DNA of 64,000 nucleotides from Mycogone perniciosa. Its lineage: Eukaryota > Ascomycota > Sordariomycetes > Hypocreales > Hypocreaceae. The notes beneath the pieces were generated by a model, which had not been told where the DNA came from, did no database searches, and saw only the letters and a program-made list of their open reading frames with translations. Shown one piece after another: positions 52,001 to 62,025 of the stretch (the first letter of the stretch is position 1; each line of letters begins with the position of its first letter). The position numbers were made by a program, and so were the translations under genes. The DNA lies in contig JAOALB010000088.1 in assembly GCA_025331125.1 (NCBI GenBank), positions 62,001 through 126,000 on the forward strand, in the 5' to 3' direction.

Positions 52001-52214
52001 CACTGGGGTGGTTTTGGAGACTGCACCAGGGGGAGTGGGAGACGTGGAGATGGACAAGAAGGGGGCCCCGAGTGTGGGCGGATATGATGTGTTGGTCAGT
52101 CAGACTCCTGCGGGAGAAGTGACAGACAAGTGGAAGCTTAAGGGTCTCGGAGGGAGGTCGACGTTGACTCGAGGCTGGTTGGTGATTGGGTATTCTGTCT
52201 CGGGATTGAAGTGA
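43043..52214 (+). CDS. TcA-like subunit of a Tc (toxin complex) insecticidal-type toxin, of bacterial origin
   Basis: The main exon is open for 8.2 kb. Counting from codon 43992: a VRP1-type region (about 190-260, with RRPDLSQLELS); a PA14-like domain (about 905-985); ABC-toxin/neuraminidase-like regions (YPENWIEPTLR near 1311; WELGVHLPSL near 1780; YMKRIAMKYIE near 1868); coiled coils around a hydrophobic hairpin (about 2060-2323), as in the pore-forming stalk of TcA; and a C-terminal TcB-binding-type domain (about 2375-2600, DLPGHY near 2441). Bacterial TcA forms a pentameric injection channel. The frame is open upstream of 43992; a phase-0 intron 43434-43574 (branch GCTGAC, TAG end) joins it to an exon from about 43291. 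Further upstream the coding frame changes near 43227-43290, by a weak intron or a one-base shift; ATG 43043 is the likely start. No signal peptide was seen. Confidence 0.88.
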
Positions 52215-52524
52215 GTGTCGTAGCTTGATCACAGATATCAGATTGAAGAGGCAGATGGTGCTGAGGATAACGACGCGAGAATGAAGGGGTGTCAGGTATC
52301 TGTAATGTTACACACCAAAGCGGAGGTTTTAGTTATGACCTAACGTCAATATTTCATTCGGATTGAAACAATAGAACTGTCTCTCTCATTGAGGTGAACT
52401 TGAAGATCGAAGACGCGATATGGTGCAGCGTGAAGCTATTCGCGACCACGTTTGTCGCGTTCACCCACCAAGGCGTCAGACCTACCTAAAGCGGTTGCGC
52501 TTGGGATAGAACATATCAAATCAA
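52215..52524. other. 3' region of the TcA-like gene up to the tRNA
   Basis: Short non-coding stretch without recognised signals. Confidence 0.4.
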
Positions 52525-52636
52525 GGCACTTTGGCCGAGTGGTCTAAGGCGCCGTGTTCAGGTCCTGTTTCGAAGCAATTCGGACGATCTATTCGCGGTC
52601 TAGTAATAGGCGAGGGTTCGAATCCCTCAGGTGTCA
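52525..52636 (+). tRNA. tRNA-Leu (anticodon CAG) with a 30-nt intron
   Basis: The acceptor stem GGCACTT pairs with AGGTGTC (one G-T pair), discriminator A at 52636. The D arm has the TGGCCGAGTGGTCTAAGGC sequence of leucine tRNAs. The anticodon stem CCGTG (52552-52556) pairs with CGCGG (52594-52598). The anticodon CAG is at 52559-52561, followed by G37 and then an intron, about 52563-52592, whose CCTG can pair with the anticodon CAGG as in other nuclear pre-tRNAs. A long variable arm and the T arm (GAGGGTTCGAATCCCTC) follow. A run of six T directly after is a Pol III terminator. The tRNA lies 310 bases after the TcA-like gene. Confidence 0.92.
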
Positions 52637-53535
52637 TTTTTTGCATAAGCGCGAAAGAGTTATGTGACTTTATTCTCATTATTTTTGGTAAAGTTGAATG
52701 CATCAATTAATCATGGTTGTCTTTTCTATTTTTTTCTTTTTTTTTAAGTCAAAGGGATGGTACGGAGTACACAGCTCTCGCATCGAAAAATGGGTTTTGG
52801 GTGGGGCGAAATACAAGATGTTTTCGATTTGAAGCTACCCGAGAATCACCAACCAACAAATCGCCAGCCATGCAATCTTCTTCAAAACAATCGCTAGGCA
52901 ATTTCTGGGTTGAGAATACCGCTTAGAATATAGATCTTCAAGGGTGCTGCCATCATCTAAGATCCCCAGCAAAAACCATTGGTGGAGTTTCCCCAGACTG
53001 TTCTCTTCACTGATAGGAGATGGACGGATTTTAGCGATTCCCACGGTGAGAGCGGAACCAGGTCGCAAGCGAGCTCATGAGGTTCATTGGGGTGAAATTT
53101 ATGCCAGAACGGCTCGGAATCGTCGAAGATATTGCCTGATCGCAGTAGAATTTAAAGGACTTTGTACCGTGTAGGTCGGTGAGACGCCTCGGTAGTAAGC
53201 GCGAAGGCGTACAACAAAGCGGTTCCTAGAAGGGCGTATTAACAAAGTAAACAGGCGTATTTGCTTTCGGTTGTCTCATTACCTTGATCTCAGCGTTCCA
53301 TTTGCTAGAAATTTCGGCCCCTTCCTTCAAAAACCGCATGTCTCTGGGCCCCCTTGTTGATTGTGGCGAAACGCTGGGGGCACCAGATGATCTCTCAAAT
53401 TCGTCCGCATCCATCCAAATACAATCTGATCGACATGTTCCTTTGGACGTAAATGAAAGCGGATGGCTGAATGGGTTCTGTGTCTCTTTCCGAGGACGAA
53501 ACCGGAAATAGGCGAGGAATGAAGACGGCGTGCGT
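52637..53535. other. Intergenic, no supported gene
   Basis: It starts with the Pol III T-run and contains a T-rich tract (52720-52747) and a TACGGAGTA word (about 52760). A minus frame of 177 codons covers 53759-53226, but it starts without ATG and its first half overlaps the better-supported exon 3 of the next gene in another frame. Confidence 0.4.
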
Positions 53536-54114
53536 CTAACAGATGTCCGTGATGGTGCCGGTATCCATGCAGCGGTTGAGGAAAGCTTCCATAATAGTGG
53601 GTCTAGAAAACTCTCCCTTTTGTAATATATTGTGGTTCTCGGTTTGCTGTAGCATCTCGTTAATCTGCGCTGCCCGCCTTCGTTGACTCTCGTTTTGACA
53701 GCGGTGGGCTTGGACGCATCCTGAACTGGATTGCGCAGATAGGCAATATCCAGAAACACGTTGTAAAATCGCTATTAATGAATTGTGACGGCGTCAGTCG
53801 GATAGGGAGTTCTCGAATCTTGACAAGATGCAGAGGAAGCTTACGATTCGATGCGAAGGAACCCGAAAACTGTATCCGAGAGAGACCGATGTCCAAATGC
53901 CTGCTATTTCGTGTGTGTCTGACTACAAATAAAAAGGAAATGGAAGTGTCAGCGACAGGAAGAACTTGGAAGCTGCAGGACGAGAATACAACAGAAGGGT
54001 ATGGCAGATGAAGACACGCCCTTCGAGCTCACCTAAATCACTGGACCACACCTCGCTTTCGCCATTTGTCTGGTTTGTGTCTCCCATAACAATGGCGGCC
54101 ATCTCACCCATCAT
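53536..54114 (-). CDS. Small three-exon hypothetical protein
   Basis: Start ATG at 54114 (a second ATG follows directly). Exons 54114-54033, 53922-53845 and 53771-53536 give 131 residues ending in TAG. Intron 1 (54032-53923) has GTGAGC, GCTGAC, a pyrimidine tract and TTTGTAG; intron 2 (53844-53772) has GTAAGC, ACTGAC and TTAATAG. Both are textbook fungal introns with matching phases. The middle of the protein has a basic patch (SQRRRAAQINEM) and the end reads RPTIMEAFLNRCMDTGTITD. No domain, signal peptide or membrane segment was recognised. Exon 3 also has other open frames, so the call rests on splice signals. Confidence 0.5.
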
Positions 54115-54317
54115 GTTTATTCATAAGTGACAAAGAAAAGACAGTTTTGTCTAGAAATACTCATTGTTTAATCGCCAGTCGCAGTCAAAGACGAACAAGG
54201 AGACGAGGGAAAAAGAAGACGATGGCATTTTGCTCAATCTACCCTTTTGTGTTCAAGGAGGAAGACAACAAGACGGCTTTTCGCACAGCCATCGATAAGC
54301 GGGCTCATGATACCCTT

Positions 54318-54638
54318 TCATCCCAACTGCGTACGACTTCTTTCTGCTCTTTTCTCGGATCGTAATGACGGAATCTGGCTCAGCAGCGTTTTTGTGCCCC
54401 TGGTTGCGCACAACCCTCCAACTGTTAGCTTGACGTTATCGGGAAATGCATCCGTCACTGGGATCGTACCTGAATCACTGTCGTGAACGTGCTCAGCGCA
54501 GAGAACCCTTTCTCCAGTCCTTGTCGGGTGCCAGTACTCCCTGTACCCGGGGAGGAAATAGAATGCCATTCTTCGTAAAAAGATCAGGCCAACGATGTAC
54601 ACAGATAGAAGGATCGCTGTAACCATTCTGGAGGACAT
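54318..54638 (-). CDS. Small protein with one N-terminal membrane segment
   Basis: An ATG at 54638 opens 106 codons. Residues 5-24 (MVTAILLSVYIVGLIFLRRM) form a hydrophobic segment followed by a basic pair; the rest is polar. A GTACGA donor-like site after codon 57 could begin an intron, so the C-terminal half is unsure. No family was recognised. It lies upstream of the three-exon gene in the same orientation, 204 bases apart. Confidence 0.4.
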   Translation of the reverse strand: MSSRMVTAILLSVYIVGLIFLRRMAFYFLPGYREYWHPTRTGERVLCAEHVHDSDSGTIPVTDAFPDNVKLTVGGLCATRGTKTLLSQIPSLRSEKRAERSRTQLG

Positions 54639-56221
54639 TTTTGATAGATGATGTGAAGAAAAATGGTTTCAAACGGGCTAGTTGGTAGGATAAAAACTTG
54701 AGTGTTGATTGGGAAAGGTTGGCAGTTGCAAACCACGTTTCCATGGCAGAAGCTGTGCAGCTGCCGAGTTGGTAAATTTCCATCCTACGATTCAGTTTCA
54801 AGTCAGATTTCATACGCAGTAGCCTTCTCTATTCTATGAGCTAGCCATCTTGGTACTCGCTTAAATACTCGGCTATCATGCGAATTTGGAAATTTGACAC
54901 CAAGGTAAACTCCACCTATAACAGTCAAATATGGCATCGTATTGACACAGTAGCATTAAGACAAGATAAAATAATTTCCGCGTCATAGGTGAAATACGAG
55001 AATAAAATCCCTCGTGGTTTGGGGTTCTTGTTACGTGCAAACATAAACTCCCAACGAAACCCTCTTCTCCCCTGACTGAGCCTGATAGAAAGACCACATC
55101 CACTATGCCTTACCTGCATTTTTACTGTACGTAGGATGAAAATTCTAAGCTGAAATTTGTATCGCAATTTCGAATGAACCTAGCCTTCAAATGCGTCAGG
55201 ATATTGTTCCCATCGCCAACCTCCTTTTCTTACCTCCAAATGAGATGTGAGTTAAATGATATACCGCAGAGACAGTTTCCAGTTAACTCTTATTTAGAGC
55301 TACTGTAATTAGTCCATCCAACCCTTGAATCGCCGTCGAGCGAGGTACAAGCTTCGTTTTAGCAAAGAGGACGAAAGTTATGGCAAATACCAATCTGCCT
55401 TACCTTCAACCTAACAAAGAACACCGACGCGCGTCATCGATGTCAAACAACAAAACTCTAGCAAGATCCGACCATCGATACATTATAAAGAAGAAATACA
55501 TGGCTCACAGCACAACCGGCCGTTTTTGGGGGTGTCTCGAGCGCTGGGATTTACGTCGGCGCCTCCGCAACCTCTCTGACAGGGTGTCGCGTTTACGGAG
55601 TGGAGATATTATCTTCGCTGGTACAACATGGAATATAATTTGCTTCCACAGACTCGATATCCTTCTTCCGAGAAGGCCTTCAGACTCGAGATTGCAAACC
55701 ACGGTGCCGGGTACCAAAGGAACTTGAATAGATTGACTGATCAAAAGACTGGATAAGATAGGTTCTTGGTGTGCATCCCTAACGCAGAGAGCCTCGCAGG
55801 TTCACACTGCGTTGGACTAAGCTAGGCTACTGAAAATGAGTAGGAGCTGGGGTGTTGGACTTTTCGAACAGTTGCAAGTGTCTAATATTCATCGTGTCAT
55901 GAAGCAATGATCGGCGATGCTGCTTAGGTATGGGGACTTGGGTGGATTTTGGATCATGCCTATGGCCCCCATGACACTGTTCGAGGACTTCTATAACCAG
56001 TTAAAGGGTGGTGTAGTCGAGAGATGGGTGAATAAATCTTTGGGTAACAGCGCGTCACGTAAAGGAACTCTGCACAAATGTTCAAGGACAATGATGTTCC
56101 CAGAAGCTTCCTGTATTTTTCATAACCACCCATCATCAATAGACAAAGAACGTCCAGTGACCAGTCATATCACTGAGGGACTGTTTCTGGCCGGCCCATC
56201 TCCCAGTCATCTCCAAAACCT
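54639..56221. other. Intergenic with weak open frames
   Basis: A plus frame with a true ATG (55380-55727, 115 codons) encodes a very basic protein without a domain; I give it about one chance in four of being a gene. An overlapping minus frame (55744-55505) starts on TTG and is less likely. Nothing else was recognised. Confidence 0.35.
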
Positions 56222-57088
56222 TCAAAGTTCCACGCCGCCTGCCTCATCCTCATCCTCAGATTCCCCTCCCTCTTCTACTTCTTTTTCTTCTGCCTCCCCT
56301 TCCTCTTTCGCAGCACTATCGAAGAGGCGCTGTCTCCTCTCCGAGCCGATTGCCCCGAGAGATCGGTTGTTCGGGTTAGTAAATGACTCCCAATCTATCT
56401 CACTTGCAAAGGTGAGCTCCAGAAGGGAGCCCGGCATCTCGCTTACTTGGGGTCTTCCCAAAAGCTCTCCCCCGTTCAATGGCGTGGACGAAGCCGATGA
56501 CGAGACTGAAGGTGTGACTGATGGAGGCGGGGTGGGTAAAAGACCGAAGTTTGGAGGAGGCCCTACGCAGGGTGCGAGGTCATTCAGGGGCGGCGGGCTC
56601 CAGTGAGATGGAAAGCCCAAGCCAGGGGGAACGGGCCGACCTGCGGGAGGAGGAGGAGCACCGTCAAGGCCAGGTGGTGGCCGTACCAGCCGGGGGTATG
56701 CCCTCATTGGCATCAGGTTTGGAGGTCTGTAGAAATGGGCACCGGGAGGAATGTGGAGGTGAGGATAAGACAAGTTCCTGTAGATATTCTCCTCATCGTT
56801 AATAGCGCACTCATAACCCTGTTGGGAAGGAGTATTCACCTCGTTGTGGTTCCAAGGCTGCTGGCCGAGGGGAGAGGGCGCATATCCAACGTTATCCTCT
56901 CGAAAGCGTTGGACCCTTACAGCACTAAGCTGTCTGGCGTGGGAGAGAGACCGCGAGAGGCGGATCGCCGCAGCTTCATTCGGCGTGCACGCGTCAGAAT
57001 TGTTCGGCACATCTGGAGCAGCAGGCGGAACAGCAGGCGGAACAGCAGGTGCAGGGCGAGTTGGGGTGGAGTTATCGTTGGCGGACAT
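56222..57088 (-). CDS. Proline-rich, probably disordered protein with acidic tail
   Basis: A single exon of 288 codons starts at an ATG (57088). The N-terminus has a PAPAVPPAVPPAAPDVP repeat. Residues about 38-62 could form a basic helix (AAAIRLSRSLSHARQLSAVR). The middle is rich in PPPGL/PPG motifs and the end is an acidic E/D-rich tract (about 260-285). There is no signal peptide, membrane segment or recognised domain. Codon use and long length make it a likely real gene. Proline-rich plus acidic composition would suit a protein-binding or nuclear role, but that is a guess from composition only. Confidence 0.7.
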   Translation of the reverse strand: MSANDNSTPTRPAPAVPPAVPPAAPDVPNNSDACTPNEAAAIRLSRSLSHARQLSAVRVQRFREDNVGYAPSPLGQQPWNHNEVNTPSQQGYECAINDEENIYRNLSYPHLHIPPGAHFYRPPNLMPMRAYPRLVRPPPGLDGAPPPPAGRPVPPGLGFPSHWSPPPLNDLAPCVGPPPNFGLLPTPPPSVTPSVSSSASSTPLNGGELLGRPQVSEMPGSLLELTFASEIDWESFTNPNNRSLGAIGSERRQRLFDSAAKEEGEAEEKEVEEGGESEDEDEAGGVEL

Positions 57089-57663
57089 CTTGGATGATCT
57101 TTGGCAAAGGAACCTCTCTGAAGTCGTTGATGCTTAAGACTGAGAATCGAGGAAACAGGGAGTATTTGTAAGGGGTTGTTTCGTGGATGTTTGGATGTTT
57201 GAGAGTGGTGGTTCTGACGAAGAGAAGTATTTTTGATGGGAATTTTGGTAGGTTGTATGGTCACCGTGTTTGTTCAATGTCAGTGGCAAAAGCGAGGTTT
57301 CGCAGCAGCACAGAGTGAAAACTTTGGTGAACAGCTGTTTGAACACTCTAGGGGGTCCCACGAGCCTGACACAAAAGCTGCCGCGTCATAAATACCAGTT
57401 ATTCAATGCATCAACAGGTCGCTCAAAAGTGACAATATTACTCTTGGACAGTGCATAGGTATCACCGTGGTCAATTCTTGGTTCTTACTACATGAAATAG
57501 CTGATCCGTTCAAAGGGAAGATCTTGAATTATTGTTATCCCCCCTGAATGAAATCATAAAACCCAAATACAAAGCCAGTGAACCACAGTGTTGTATCATC
57601 CCTTGTCCATGTTCTTCAGAGTCCCCAGTTGTAATCAACCGTGATGAAAGGGCTGTGAAGTTT
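57089..57663. other. Intergenic between two minus-strand hypothetical genes
   Basis: This would hold the promoter of the proline-rich gene and the 3' end of the next. No element was recognised. Confidence 0.4.
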
Positions 57664-58521
57664 TCAGTAGCCCTTCAAGAACTGCTTCGCCGACTCGAGA
57701 TGTGCCAGAGTCTTGGCAATCACAGCTCTGTCAGCTTTGCCCTCGCGAATGATTTGGTTGTTGGGGCTCGCTGTCTTCTTGGGGGTAGGCGGTTTTGCCT
57801 TGGCCCAGCGGCTGCAAGTCAATCCAACGTTCATCTTAATGCCGTCGAAGTCGACTTCTTGTTCGGCAGTGTCGCTTTTCTCCTTGCTTGCATCGTTGCG
57901 AGAGGTGCTCTTGACGGTGATAGAGACGCTGCTGCTGCTCTTGGATGGCGACGCGATTGGAGTGTCCTCCAAAAATGCGGCATTCATCTCCGCTCGTCGC
58001 TCAGTCGAGGTGGTAGTGACCGGGAGTTGATCCTCAGGGGTGGCTTCACCCTCAATGTCTTTGGTTGCAGAGGTGCTGTGGTTTTGGCTCTGGGTCGAAT
58101 GAGTCTCGTCATCGTCCGAGGCGTTGTCGTCAGTGGGATGGAATGGGCACATGCTCTTGCCACCCCAGAGGTCATTCAGATTCATTCTGAAGTCTTCCAT
58201 GCCCTTCGAGGTGCTCACTGCCTTTCGTGCCAGCAGGGGCGAGTTGACGAGTTGTTGCTTAGTTCGGCGGTCGCCGACATTGTCCTCACGAAGAGTGCAA
58301 GCGAGACATCGAACCCTCTGCAGTTCAGATAGATCGACGGTAGCAGTGGTGACGACCTTCTCAACCTCGCCGCAGGTTCCAAAGAAGCAGAGGCAGTTGC
58401 CGCAAGCATGGGGGCATGTCTCCCGCTTAGCTGCCACCATGTGCAGTTTCCCGCACGTGAATGACAGAGACGGAGAGGTCTCTGGGGCACAGAGTGCAAT
58501 GGTGATGAGTTCTTTGCACAT
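57664..58521 (-). CDS. Hypothetical protein with Cys-rich N-terminal region
   Basis: A single exon of 285 codons with ATG at 58521. The first 80 residues contain paired cysteines (C-P-H-A-C-G-N-C-L-C near residue 36, then CGEV and CLAC), plus CPF further on, which could bind metal. A serine/threonine and acidic low-complexity region follows (about 128-235, SKSSSSVSITVKS). The C-terminal 30 residues look helical (ADRAVIAKTLAHLESAKQF). No named domain was recognised and there is no signal peptide. It lies upstream of the proline-rich gene in the same orientation. Confidence 0.7.
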   Translation of the reverse strand: MCKELITIALCAPETSPSLSFTCGKLHMVAAKRETCPHACGNCLCFFGTCGEVEKVVTTATVDLSELQRVRCLACTLREDNVGDRRTKQQLVNSPLLARKAVSTSKGMEDFRMNLNDLWGGKSMCPFHPTDDNASDDDETHSTQSQNHSTSATKDIEGEATPEDQLPVTTTSTERRAEMNAAFLEDTPIASPSKSSSSVSITVKSTSRNDASKEKSDTAEQEVDFDGIKMNVGLTCSRWAKAKPPTPKKTASPNNQIIREGKADRAVIAKTLAHLESAKQFLKGY

Positions 58522-61224
58522 CGTGACTGATAAAGAGGGGAACGGATAAGATCACGTCGATGATATCAACAGGATTGAGCGTGAGATGACGCCGTTGTGC
58601 TCTTGAAAGGAGAAGATGAAAGAAGTGCGAAGTGGAAAGTGAATTGGTGAAGAGGAGAGAAAGGTGAAGAGGTTGTAGAGGGATGCAGAAAGATTTATCA
58701 CTTGGTGCACATAATCTGAGGCATCAAGGCTTAGCTAATGGCAAGGCAACAGACGCGGTTGACTCCCCTGAAGCCCAGTCACTAGGCCTGACGCGCTCAC
58801 GGCCTAGCTACCAAGGCACTCCCATATCAGACGAACATTAGGCAACCAATAGAATGAATATGATGACAAGATCATCACTGGGGAAACGAAAGGTTGCATG
58901 CGTAAGCGCGTTTCATATTGAGAATCAAGGAGGGTCAGTTGTTGGCCAGCCCAGCGACATCATGCTGACCACAGTTGCTGTATACGCTCCAGAAAGTAAA
59001 AGGGTCCTAAGATGGAAGGGCTAGAATCAGAGGGATCACTAGAATTACGGACTGCTGTGCTGAAGGTGACAATACGACCACGAAGATCCCCCTTTGCAGT
59101 GACAACTACAAGCGTATGATGTTTCTCTGACACTTGCTTGATATTAATTGGAGCGTGATTCATATAGAGTTGGACCTTGGTTCATGGTGTTTGGAGGTGG
59201 CAGAACTACGAAGTCGTCCAATTGTTACCAGTTAGGGCTTTGAAGTTTGTTCTACCCACTACAAAGGATCAAATGAAATTCTCTCTTGTAACCCCCCGCG
59301 AATCCTTTTAATAACAAACCCATCGGAAAGCTGAACAATAGAAGCTGTTCACTGACAGTTGACGCAGTTGTTGAATGGCGTTTCCGATTGCAGACAATCA
59401 CAATGGTTGGCGGTGTCCAGCCAGGAGTTTTCATACCTAGCTTAGGAGGGGAGTCCCTCCGCTATCATCTGCCACAACAGAACGGGCATCCTGTCTCTCA
59501 GCCTGCACACCACTCTCGATAGCCCATTGGCAATAAACTACATCAACCAACGATAGTCACTTTCTCTCTAATTATCACTGCTTCAAAACGTATCTGCAAA
59601 CAAAGAGACGGCCTTTTGATTTCCTCAGGGAGAGATCAGGACGGAGATATACGCTGACTTGAATAAGAAATCTCACCAAAACAAGGCGGGCCATCGATGC
59701 CAACCTGATCGATCGATTAAATATATTCCTGTTCCAGAACAGTGCGAAGCTGGCATGCCTGAAAATGTCGTCGAGCTCGCCCTTGTTACGAGGAGGTGTC
59801 CTGCGATGGTCAGTCATCCGCAAAATTAGGACCTTTCTCAGCCCGTAGGTTCTTCATTGTGGTGCTATTGAAGACGCTCAAATCACTAATTCTAAGTACC
59901 AGTTTCCCAATCCATTTTGCCACTTCCTCCTACGATGAGTCTTGAATTGCGATTCACGAGAGTTGTCCGAGTCCCACTTCGAGCCGAGAGCCAAGCACGC
60001 AGATTTTGCCAATTCGTCAACTTCGTTTTACTTCATACGTTTCTCAAAGCTATTTGAGACGAGGGGCCTCCTACCGTTGCACAATCGAACAGAAGAGAGA
60101 AGTGTCGAGCACTCACATCCCCGGGCCCATGAATCGCAATGAATCGAAATAAGAATAAACTCGACAAACCTCTGAATCGAACAACCCCCCCAAACTGTCC
60201 AACAGGCCAAAGGCGTCGCTATATCGACCCCTTCCATGGCTCGACCGCTTCCTTTCATCGGACGATATTCCCAGCGACCATCAACACCGATTCAATACAG
60301 AACATCGATCACAGCATAAGCCACGTTTTAAGTAGGGATACCCCGTCTTGACAAGTCAACGACGGTGGCGCACTATATCAGCCACGGATCCCTGACATGA
60401 TGCCGGATCGGCAACTTGTTTAGTTCCCGCACTCTAGCTCCAAAAGCTGCCTAGGTGCGGCAGTTTCTAGTGTGTGGCTGAAGCCACCGTGATGTGACCA
60501 AGGATGCGTTCCTGTATTCACAGATCCTCCTAGATACCTGGTCATCTTTACTGACTTCAATTGTCGAAATCAATTCCGTAATGGGTAGTGGTGCTGCGCA
60601 CTGGCCCCTTCACGCGGATTATATGCACAATAGAACTATGCGAACTTCAGTATAGAAGAGGTCTCTACGTTATACGAGAGGTCACGGTGTTGTGAGTTTA
60701 CGATTGCATTAGTTTGCGAAAATCGAATAAAGCTACTGTCTATAAACTCTGGGAAAGCATCTCCTGCTCTCAAATGTCCACCAGAGTCGACAAGCCGGCG
60801 GCAGATGAAGAACGACTTGCCACGGAATACTGAGTACAGAGTACAGGTGCACGGGATACATCACCAAGAAGCATCGATATTTCCCAAGTGAGATGCCGCA
60901 GCAATGGTCAGCATGAGAGCTCATTGCCCCCATGTCGATGGAGCACGCAATGCATGCATCACCAGAGTTCTCCTCGGAGCGTCTTTCATCAAATACAACC
61001 AAGAAATCTAAAGCAGTCGTGGGGAATGTCTTGTTGGATTGTAGATATTCCTAGTGGTCCAGGGAGCCGATATAAACAAGAGCCAACCTGATCCACGAAC
61101 GTCCCAGTAATTTCAGATGTAGATACACTTGTCGTTATTCTCGAAGCTCCCCATTAACTCATCCTTCATTAACCCATCCTTCATTAACCCATCTTTCACA
61201 TCCCCATTCCTGACGTAATAAGAA
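58522..61224. other. Long intergenic region without supported genes
   Basis: Only scattered frames of 60-90 codons on both strands occur, overlapping each other. One at 59823-59575 (minus, MTDHRRTPPRNKGELDDIF) looks faintly protein-like, but I found no splice partner or domain. Near the right end lies a short tandem repeat, listed separately. Confidence 0.4.
61150..61197. repeat. Short tandem repeat of about 15 bp, three copies
   Basis: CTTCATTAACCCATC-type units follow each other three times with small changes (ACTCATCCTTCATTA, ACCCATCCTTCATTA, ACCCATCTTTCACA). It lies just past the end of the small Cys-rich gene. Confidence 0.7.
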
Positions 61225-61593
61225 CTAGGTCCTTTTCTTGCCTTCATCCTTGCACTCATAGATCTCAAGCGGCACGTGGAATTGAGTGCAAGCGTTGCAA
61301 TTCGTGTTCAGAGGAGACGAAAGGGCGACTCGACATCCGCAATAGCACAAACATCGCGGGTCCGTTGAATGTGACGCTGGCGTCGCCAAAGTAGCTTGAC
61401 TAGACCCAGACTCGTTAGAATAGTGATCCCAGTTCACGGGGAGTATTGTGATGTCTCACCTGCCAATGTCCTTGGAAGTTTTGGAAGGCATGACGACAAG
61501 TGTAGATGTCTGTGAAGCTGGCTGATAGAGGTCTGGCTTCGGGGCTGATGCCGCTATCTTGCGTGTCTTTGGCCTTGAAAGATGGATCCCCAT
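61225..61593 (-). CDS. Small two-exon Cys-rich protein, possible zinc-binding
   Basis: ATG at 61593 (reads MGIHLSRPKTRKIAA). Exon 1 is 61593-61460; a 60-nt intron (61459-61400) has GTGAGA, TTCTAAC and TCTAG; exon 2 is 61399-61225; total 102 residues. The second half carries CLCYCGC and CNAC, that is C-x-C-x-x... pairs as in small zinc ribbons, followed by an acidic-basic tail. There is no signal peptide. I do not recognise a family. The intron signals and phase make the gene likely real although each exon is short. Confidence 0.6.
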
Positions 61594-62025
61594 TGTTGCA
61601 ATGATCTGTCGTGGACTTTATAGTCTTTATGTTGGGGTAGAGGATGTTTGTAGATACGACAATTCACTGTCGCTGTTGTGGATTTAATGGATGATTCACG
61701 CAATTTATCGGTGACTGGGAATGGTTGTGAATGTCAGTAATGGGTCAGTTGGGAGTCAAGTGATTGCGGTCAAAATTAATTACTGAAGGTCCGTCTAGAA
61801 CAAGGTTAAGATTCAAAGCACAACCCAACTCTATCATCGAATCTACGACGCAGCTACATGAACAGTCATCTCCAGCAAGAGAATTCCATAAAAATGTAAA
61901 TGGTAATAATAATGAATCATGCATACAGCAAAGCTCACAGTTTGTAGTATATCTTCGCAGTGTCCGGATGGTAGTCGACGCCACACACGAAGCGATTTCA
62001 TCACTCGTATACACCGTCATCCTAA
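61594..62025. other. Intergenic
   Basis: Overlapping frames on both strands (61764-62129 plus, 62029-61745 minus) have no protein-like features. It would contain the promoter of the small Cys-rich gene. Confidence 0.4.

Noticed and set aside
52521..52706. Minus-strand frame containing PEGFEPSP
   Set aside because: It is the reverse reading of the tRNA-Leu gene; this peptide is a known artefact of tRNA T-arm sequences.
53226..53759. 177-codon minus frame
   Set aside because: It starts on GTG; where it overlaps exon 3 of the three-exon gene, that frame has the intron signals. The remainder shows no domain.
55505..55744. 79-codon minus frame with an arginine run
   Set aside because: It starts on TTG and overlaps an ATG-started plus frame; no support for either beyond length.
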